Part shown: piece after piece, positions 57,240-64,000 of the stretch
How positions within the stretch are numbered: the stretch's first letter is position 1
How the letters are laid out: every line of letters begins with the position of its first letter
Source of the DNA: Haematobia irritans
Lineage: Eukaryota; Arthropoda; Insecta; Diptera; Muscidae
Reading direction: 5' to 3'
Assembly: GCF_050003625.1 (NCBI RefSeq)
Contig: NC_134397.1
Location: 220,782,537-220,846,536 of the forward strand
Length of the DNA: 64,000 bases
Program-made: the position numbers and the translations under genes
The notes under the pieces: model-generated
Database searches by the model: none
Seen by the model: only the letters and a program-made list of their open reading frames with translations
What the model was told of the DNA's origin: nothing

Positions 57240-58110
57240 TGTCTAGTAAATAAAATTTTGAAAAATTTTATATAGAAATTTTGAATAAAATTTTTATAGA
57301 AATAAAATTTGGCAAAATTTTTTATAGAAATAAAACTTTGAAAAAATTATCAATAGAAATACAATTTAAAAAATATTGTGTAGCAAACAAAAGTTTGCAA
57401 AATTTTCTATAGAAATAAAATTTTGCAAAATATTCTATAGAAACAAATTTTTGACTAAATTTTCTATAGAAATAAAATTTTGACTAAATTTTATATAGAA
57501 AAAAATATTTCTATATTAATAAAATTTTGAATACATTTTTTATAGCAGTGAGTATCAGTGAGCATCAGTAAGAAACAAAAATTTTGAGAAAATTTGCTAT
57601 AGAAATAAAATTTGACAATTTTTTCTTATAGAAATAAAATTTTGAAAAAATTATCAATAAAAATACAACTTTAGAAAAATTTTTGTGTAATAGATAAAAT
57701 TCTGCAAAATATTCTACAGAAACAAAATGTTGACTAAATTTTCTATAGAAATAAAATTTTGACCAAATTTTCTAATAAAAAAATCTATTACTATAAAATT
57801 TTGGCAAAATTTTCTGTAGAAATAAAATTTTGACTTAAATTTTTATAGAAATAAAATTATCAATAGAAATAAAATTTTGAGAAAATATTTGTGTAACAAA
57901 CAAAATTTTGCAGAATTTTCTATAGAAATAAAATTTTGCAAAATAATCTATAGAAACAAAATTTTGACTCAATTTTCTATAGAAATAAAATTTTGAATAA
58001 ATTTTTTATAGAAATAAAATTTTGAAAAAATTTGCTACAGAAATATAATTTTGACAAAATTTTTTTATAGAAATAACATTTTGACAAAATTTTCTATAAA
58101 AAACAACTTT
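57240..58110. repeat. Large TTTCTATAGAAA satellite block
   Basis: About 25 units of roughly 30-37 bp. The phrase CAGTGAGTATCAGTGAGCAT at 57201 and 57546 (345 bp apart) shows a higher-order duplication. Confidence 0.8.
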
Positions 58111-58410
58111 GAAAATTTTTTTCTGGCAATATTCCACATATGTATGTGACCTTAAAATAAAATTACAGAAAAAATAATTTCGATTGTTGGAAATATTTCA
58201 AATAAATTGATATGGGCATTAAAATGGATCGATCCAGCCCATCTGCTAGTCTAACATTCTAGGAAACATAAAAAGATAGCCGTAATTGGAAGTTGATTTT
58301 CATTTACAATCATGCTGTACATTGATCGATTGATTAACGAAATGGAAACTAATTTGCGTAAAAACTTACATAGTTACAAAAATTTGAAGTGTTTTAAAAA
58401 ATTTGGTTTA

Positions 58411-58500
58411 GCCGGAGTCGGAGTCGAGCAAAATTTTTACGACTCCGACTCCACCAAAGTCTTCAGACTCCGACTCCGACTCCGGCTCCACAGCCCTGGT
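58411..58500. mobile_element. hAT-like end fragment with GGAGTC repeats
   Basis: GGAGTCGGAGTC and ACTCCGACTCC phrases ending GGCTCCACAGCCCTGG, resembling the CAGGGCTGTGGAGTC ends of a widespread hAT family. The short inverted pair suggests a nearly fully deleted element. Confidence 0.4.
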
Positions 58501-58597
58501 TAGAACATATTATGTTTGGGACATAAAATGTTTGTAAATATGTTATAATATGCTTAGATGCAATCATATATTAATTTGGAAATAGCCTATAAACATA

Positions 58598-58710
58598 ACA
58601 GGTTGGCTGATAAGTCCCCGGTCTGACACATAGATGGCGTCGCTAGTATTAAATGCATATTATTTTTATATAGTACCAACCTTCAAATGATTCGTGTTAA
58701 AATTTGACGT
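58598..58710 (+). mobile_element. mariner 5' end fragment
   Basis: 113 bp from ACAGGTTGGCTGATAAG (after TA) to AAAATTTGACGT, nearly identical to 36259-36372. Cut off by the DD37E element; no mariner sequence continues after 60021. Confidence 0.9.
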
Positions 58711-58712
58711 TA

Positions 58713-60019
58713 AAGGGTGATACGGTCAAAATTTGGTCAATATAAACTTGACGTATTTCTTTCAATTTTGCATTTAAAAAACCTGAACACCCCTCATTTT
58801 GAAGGTGTGTGTGTGTGTGTGTAGAATGTTGCTCCTATTTTGATTTTGGAATTCACTCTTCAGTTGTCAAAATGCCGTCCAAGCAAGAAGAGCAGCGTAT
58901 CAAAATTTTGCTCGCGCATCGCGAAAATCCGAGCTACTCGCACGCAAAGCTGGCAAAATCGCTAAAAGTTGCCAAATCAACCGTTACAAATGTAATTAAA
59001 GTGTTTGGGGAACGTTTGTCGAAAGCCAGGAAGTCTGCATCGGATGGAAATCGAAAACCGGAAGCCGCTGAGACGACAAAGAGAGTTTCCGGTAGTTTCA
59101 AGCGAACCCCTAACCTCTCTTTCCGAGATGCCGCAAATAAGCTGGGTGTATCGTCTACAACCGTGCATCGAGCCACAAAAAACGAGCCCGACTATCGACT
59201 TACAAGAAGGTAGTGACTCCAAATCGCGGTGATAAACAAAATACGACGGCCAAAGCGCGATCCCGGAGGCTGTACACGACGATGCTGACGACGTTTGACT
59301 GCGTGGTAATGGACGACGAAACCTACGTCCAAGCCGACTACAAGCAGCTTCCGGGACAGGAGTTTTATACGGTAAAAGGAAGGGGAAAGGTAGCAGATAT
59401 TTTCAAGCACATAAAACTGTCAAAGTTCGCAAAGAAATACCTGTTTTGGCAAGCCATCTGTACCTGTGGCTTGAAAAGCAGCATTTTCATAGCTTCAGGG
59501 ACGTCAACAAAGAAATTTACGTGAAAGAGTGTTTGAATAAACGTCTGCTGCCTTTCCTGAAGAAACACGGTTGTTCCGTACTGTTTTGGCCGGATTTGGC
59601 ATCTTACGATTACGGTAAAAAGGCCATGGAGTGGTACGCCGCCAACAACGTGCAGGTGGTTCCTAAGGACAAGAACCCTCCCAACACGCCAGAGCTGCGC
59701 TCAATTGAGAAATACTGGGCTATTGTCAAGCGGAACCTAAAGAAGACCGAAAAAACTGCTAAGGACGAGCAGCAGTTCAAGGCAAACTGGCTTTCTGCGG
59801 CGAAGAAGGTGGACAAGGTGGCTGTACAAAATCTGATGTCAGGTGTCAAGCGTGAGGCCCGGCAATTCGGATTTGGAAAAGCGAAAGCCTAACTGAATAT
59901 TTTTCCTGAATTTTATACTAATTGAACTTGAAAAAGAAATTTAATTTGATTTTTTAAATAAACGATTTCACCGATTTACACGCGTTTTCGCTTGACCAAA
60001 TTTTGACCGTATCACCCTT
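58713..60019 (+). mobile_element. DD37E Tc1/mariner-like element, copy 2
   Basis: 28 bp perfect inverted ends beginning AAGGGTGATACGGTC, flanked by TA (58711-58712, 60020-60021). 1307 bp. Inserted in a mariner leader. Confidence 0.9.
58872..59892 (+). pseudogene. DD37E transposase, two frameshifts
   Basis: ATG at 58872 gives MPSKQEEQRIKILLAH, the helix-turn-helix KSTVTNVIKVFGERLS, then VSSTTVHRATK. The frame breaks near 59200. VMDDETYVQADYKQ (first Asp) runs to about 59515. A second break precedes EIYVKECLNKRLLPFL and the catalytic FWPDLASYDYG and LRSIEKYWAIVK, ending FGFGKAKA. Apart from the two shifts it is nearly full length (about 340 residues), better kept than the copy in intron 4. Confidence 0.88.
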
Positions 60020-60062
60020 TAGCATAGCGACTTTATATCGATGCTTTCTAGGGTTCAGATCT

Positions 60063-60638
60063 CTATCGACAGATATTTTCTGACCTTGCTAATGCTTTTG
60101 TATTTCTTTGTACTTGCATAACATCGGCTTCATTTGCAAATTCTACTCTTGCTGTCTGCACATTGTATCTCTCATACAATGTTGTAGCCGAAGTTATTGA
60201 TGGCTGGACATTTAGTTTTTCTGCACAGATATTTTTGACTATGTTTAACACTGGCTTCTCGTTAGGGATATTTTTAAAAATTAGTCTCGTGGACGGAATT
60301 TGATGTTCCAGCCATACCATATTCTTTCTATTCTCTTCCAATTTGTACTTAAGCAACTCTAACTCCTGTTTTAGTTTTGCATTTTCTTCCTTCAAATTGG
60401 TTATCTCCCCTGTTGTAATAGCTATACCAGCCTTGAGTTCATCCACATCTTGCTTAGTAGGCAACTTTTTAAGTTTTTCGTCCAACAGACTATTCAGTGT
60501 GAGCTTCATGACCTCCATTAAGTCATCAACCTCCATGTTTCCAACGTGCTTCTTGACCATATTATTCTCCTCCGGTGAGGTTTCGACTAGCTTGCGTTTT
60601 GTTTGTTGGGATGCGTATGATTGTGGGGTATGGGGCAT
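60063..60638 (-). CDS. Coiled-coil protein, probably LINE ORF1
   Basis: From the ATG at 60638, 191 residues. After a basic N-terminus (KRKLVETS) a long coiled coil covers roughly residues 60-120 (NLKEENAKLKQELELLKYKL). It is followed by WLEHQIPSTRLIFKNIPNEK, whose LIFKNIP resembles an RNA-recognition-motif strand. A coiled coil followed by an RRM-like fold is the layout of L1- and CR1-type ORF1 proteins. The zinc knuckles and the rest of the ORF are absent, and no RT follows towards 58.7 kb, so it is probably a truncated element. A host coiled-coil protein is possible. Confidence 0.45.
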   Translation of the reverse strand: MPHTPQSYASQQTKRKLVETSPEENNMVKKHVGNMEVDDLMEVMKLTLNSLLDEKLKKLPTKQDVDELKAGIAITTGEITNLKEENAKLKQELELLKYKLEENRKNMVWLEHQIPSTRLIFKNIPNEKPVLNIVKNICAEKLNVQPSITSATTLYERYNVQTARVEFANEADVMQVQRNTKALARSENICR

Positions 60639-60677
60639 ACCGTGGTGGGTTCTATGGATGGCAATTATCCAATGCAC

Positions 60678-61017
60678 GAACCATAGACAATAAAAGAGCT
60701 GAGTAAGTTATGTTTAGTATAGTTTCAGGCGCAGACTTAAACACCAGCAATCGAAAAATAATTGTAATTATACTTACAGCGTACGAGTGGAGCGTGCAAA
60801 TTTTATTTATTAATACCAAAATATAGTGTTCAGTGATTCACGGACAGTAGTTAGTTTGTACTATTGATCATACAGCTGTATTACAATAATTTGTTATTTT
60901 GTTAGTAAGATTTGTTGTACTACGAAAGGGTAAATCTACTTTCAGAGTTGTATCATGTGAGCCATTTCTGCTAAACATACTAAACACAGCACATCAAATT
61001 GTCAACATACCATATGT
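60678..61017. other. Upstream of the ORF1-like gene
   Basis: Possible LINE 5' UTR. No other feature seen. Confidence 0.3.
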
Positions 61018-62254
61018 TTATACCCTTCACCGCTACTGTGGTACAGGGTATAATAAGTTTGTGCATTTGTATGTAACGCCAAGAAATAATTGTCATAGAC
61101 CCATCTTTTAGTATACCGATCGGCTTAGAATTAAATTCTGAGTCGACTTAGCGATGTCCGTCTGTCTATCTGTCTGTCCGTCCGTCCGTCTGTCTGTATA
61201 TGTAATTTTGTGCACAAAGTACAGGTCGCAGTTTAAGTCCGATCGTCCTCAAATTTAACATAACGTCTTTCTTCGAGTAGAAGACAATCGCTATTGATTT
61301 TGGAAAAAATCGGTTCTGATTTAGATATAGCTACCATATATAGTTATCACCGATTTGATCATAATTCGCGTATTTATGAACCGACGTTCTTCAAATTTTG
61401 TACATCTGAATGTTTTGTCAGTCCCGTAAAAACTGCCAAATATCAGCTAAATCGGTTCAGATTTATATATAGCTCCCATATATATCTTTCGTCCGATTTG
61501 GACTTATATGGCCCCAAAAGCGAGAGTTTTGCCCTGATTTGATTAAAATTTTGTACAAGGAGTACGTTTAATAGTATCGTTAATTGTGCCAAATTTAGTT
61601 GAAATCGGTTCAGATTTAGATGTAGCTCCCATATATATCTTTCGACCGATTTGGATTTATATGGCCTCAAAAGCCAGAGTTTTGCCCTGAGTTGCTTGAA
61701 ATTTTGCACAAGGAGTACGTTTTATAGTATCGTTAATTGTGCAAAATTTAGTTGAAGTCGGTTCAGATTTAGATATAGCTCCCATATATATCATTCGCCC
61801 GATTTGGACTAATATGCCCACAGAGGCAAAAGTGCTACACTGATTTACGTGAAATTTTGCAGAGGAAGTAGAATTGAACTTGACACTTTGCACAGGCAGT
61901 AGAATTAAGGTTCTGCATATTCTGCATTTTCCGTCATATGACCACAGAGGTCAAAGTTGTTATCCGATTTACGTGAAATTTTGCACAGGGAGTAGATTCA
62001 ACATAGTAACTATGCATGTGAAATTTCATTGCAATCGGTTCGATATAGATTCCATATATATGTTTTTCAGATTTAGGCAAAACTGGCCGAAATACCTACA
62101 TTTTCCTTATCAAATCGCCACTGCTAAGTCGAAAACTTATAAAATGACTCAAATTTTCCTACTACTCTATTACACATCTATCGACCGATAAATCATAAAT
62201 ACACTTTTGCGAAGTTGCCTCGAAATTGGTTCATATTTAAATGTTTCCTATATT
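61018..62254 (+). mobile_element. Helitron-like element (family D), first copy
   Basis: Head TATACCCTTCACCGCTACTG, GTCT/GTCC block 61157-61198, monomers with GCTCCCATATATA-type phrases at about 61329, 61471, 61624 and 61777 (steps 142, 153, 153). Cut by the next head at 62255; its hairpin end is missing. Confidence 0.65.
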
Positions 62255-62395
62255 TATACCCTTCACCACTACTGTGGTACAGGGTATAATAAGTTTGTGC
62301 ATTTGTATGTAACGCCAAGAAGGAAAAGTCTGAGACCCATCGTTTAGTATACCGATCGTCTTAGAATTAAATTCTGAGTCGATTTAACGATGTCC

Positions 62396-62441
<46 letters not shown>

Positions 62442-63810
62442 CTGTCTGTCTGTTGATGTATTTTTGTGTGCAAAGTACAGCTCGCAGTTTTAGTCCGATT
62501 GTCCTAAAATTTGGTATAGGGTCCTGTTTCGGCTCAAAGACGATACCTATTGATATTGGAAAAAATCGGTTCAGATTTAGATATAGCTGCCATATATATT
62601 TTTCACCGATCTGGTCATAATTGGCGTGTATATCAACCGATCTTCCTCAAATTCCCTACATCCGAATATTTTATGAGTCTCGAAAAACTTGCAAAATATC
62701 AGCCAAATCGGTTCAGATTTAGATATAGCTCCCATATATAGCTTTCGCCCGATTTACACTCATTTGCCCACAGAGGCCAATTTTTTGCTCCGATTTAGTT
62801 GAAATTTTGCACAGGGAGTAGAACTAGCATTGTAGCTATGCGTGCCAAATTTGGTTGAAATCGGTTCAGATTTAGATATAGCTCCCATATATATGTTTTT
62901 CTGATTTCGACAAAAATGGTCTAAATACCAACATTTTCCTTGTAAAATCGCCACAGCTTAGTCGAAAAGTTGTAAAAATGACTCTAATTTTCCTAAACTT
63001 CTAATGCACCTATATCGAGCGATAAATCATAAATAAACTTTTGCGAAGTTTCATTAAGATTGCTTCAGATTTAAATGTTGCCCATATTTTTTTAATAACA
63101 TTGTGTTCCACCCTAGTGCATTAGCCGACTTAAATTTTGAGTCTATAGATTTTGTAGAAGTCTATCAAATTCTGTCCAGATCGAGTGATATTTAAATGTA
63201 TGTATTTGGGACAAACCTTTATATATAGCCCCCAAAACATTTGACGGATGTGATATGGTATCGAAAATTTAGATCTACAAAGTGGTGCAGGGTATAATAT
63301 AGTCGGCCCGCCCGACTTTAGACTTTCCTTACTGGTTTTTTAATAACATTGTGTTCCACCCTAGTGCATTAGCCAACTTAAATTTTGAGTCTATAGATTT
63401 TGTAGAAGTCTATCAAATTCTGTCCAGATCGAGTGATATTTAAATGTATGTATTTGGGACAAACCTTTATATATAGCCCCCAAAACATTTGACGGATGTG
63501 ATATGGTATCGAAAATTTAGATCTACAAAGTGGTGCAGGGTATAATATAGTCGGCCCCGCCCGACTTTAGACTTTCCTTACTGGTTTTTTACTAACATTG
63601 TGTTCCACCTCAGCGCATTAGCCGACTTAAATCTATAAGTATTGCAGAACTCTGTACAGATCTGCTCAGATATACAGAATATATGTGTATGGATTCATAT
63701 AGCATCCACCACATTGGACGGATTTGATATGGTATCGAAAATGTGGACTTACAAAGTGGTGAAGGGTATAATATAGTTGGCCCCGCCCGACTTTAGACTT
63801 TCCTTACTTG
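62255..63810 (+). mobile_element. Helitron-like element (family D) with three tails
   Basis: Head TATACCCTTCACCACTACTG, long GTCT block (62395-62453), monomers, then three tandem tails with AACATTGTGTTCCACC at about 63098, 63346 and 63595. Each ends with the GTCGG..CCGAC hairpin and CTTTCCTTAC. The third tail is more diverged. Confidence 0.7.
62394..62453 (+). repeat. (GTCT)n microsatellite
   Basis: About 15 tandem tetranucleotides with one or two GTCC variants; the longest GTCY block in the window. Others at 45786-45840 and 61157-61198. Confidence 0.95.
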
Positions 63811-64000
63811 TTTTTGTTGTCTCACTGTGCGCTGAATATAATGTCATTAACAGCGAAGAGAAAAATTCCCAAAATGTTGCCTCGTTCTTCAATTTTTCTT
63901 GAGAATATTGTATAATTACGCCAAAAAATCGGGCCAGATGTTGAAGTATCGGCGGGTATTCGATTTTCCAGCAATTCCTCCGCCTAATGTGGTTAGACCA
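63811..64000. other. Window end, no feature recognised
   Basis: Unique-looking sequence, richer in GC than the repeats before it. No ORF or splice pattern I can support. Confidence 0.3.

Noticed and set aside
62390..62620. Cys/Leu/Ser repeat protein
   Set aside because: Translation of the (GTCT)n microsatellite.

Overview
The window looks like nuclear DNA of a higher fly, most likely a calyptrate/muscid. The reasons are very AT-rich sequence, GT-AG introns, several decayed mariners of the irritans type (closest in memory to Himar1 of the horn fly), and many elements carrying (GTCY)n blocks like the mini-me/DINE elements described in Diptera. Nothing here is bacterial: there are no operons, ribosome binding sites, rRNA genes or CRISPR arrays.

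One complete host gene can be assembled. It is a minus-strand fatty acyl-CoA reductase with eight exons (ATG at 54795, stop at 28492-28494). All seven junctions are GT-AG and keep frame, giving 1509 nt and 502 residues with the TGxxGxxG and YxxxK motifs in place. It spans 26.3 kb because introns 1, 3, 4 and 7 are full of transposons. A second probable host feature is a lone first coding exon with a signal peptide on the plus strand (12031-12280).

Almost everything else is nested repeats. 1-10 kb: helitron-like repeat elements, a LINE fragment, mariner pieces and tRNA-derived SINEs. 10.7-13.8 kb: a DD41D (rosa-type) element, the lone exon, a Tigger/pogo remnant. 13.9-18 kb: MITEs, two of them carrying tRNA-like modules. 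18.8-24 kb: a 5.2 kb hAT-like element with smaller elements inside. 26-28 kb: a mariner with a foldback MITE in it. 28.5-54.8 kb: the reductase gene, with intron 4 holding mariner plus a DD37E element and intron 1 holding a 10.9 kb hAT-like element filled by helitron-like units and a further hAT. 55-60 kb: a second DD41D copy, a satellite block, a second DD37E copy. 60-64 kb: a LINE-ORF1-like gene and more helitron-like units with tandemly duplicated tails.

The most unexpected pattern is a tandem monomer of exactly 153 bp (51 codons). It recurs in at least four diverged helitron-like families on both strands, is open in several frames, and shares amino-acid-like motifs between families. No transposase in the window looks intact: each is deleted, frameshifted or interrupted by a stop.
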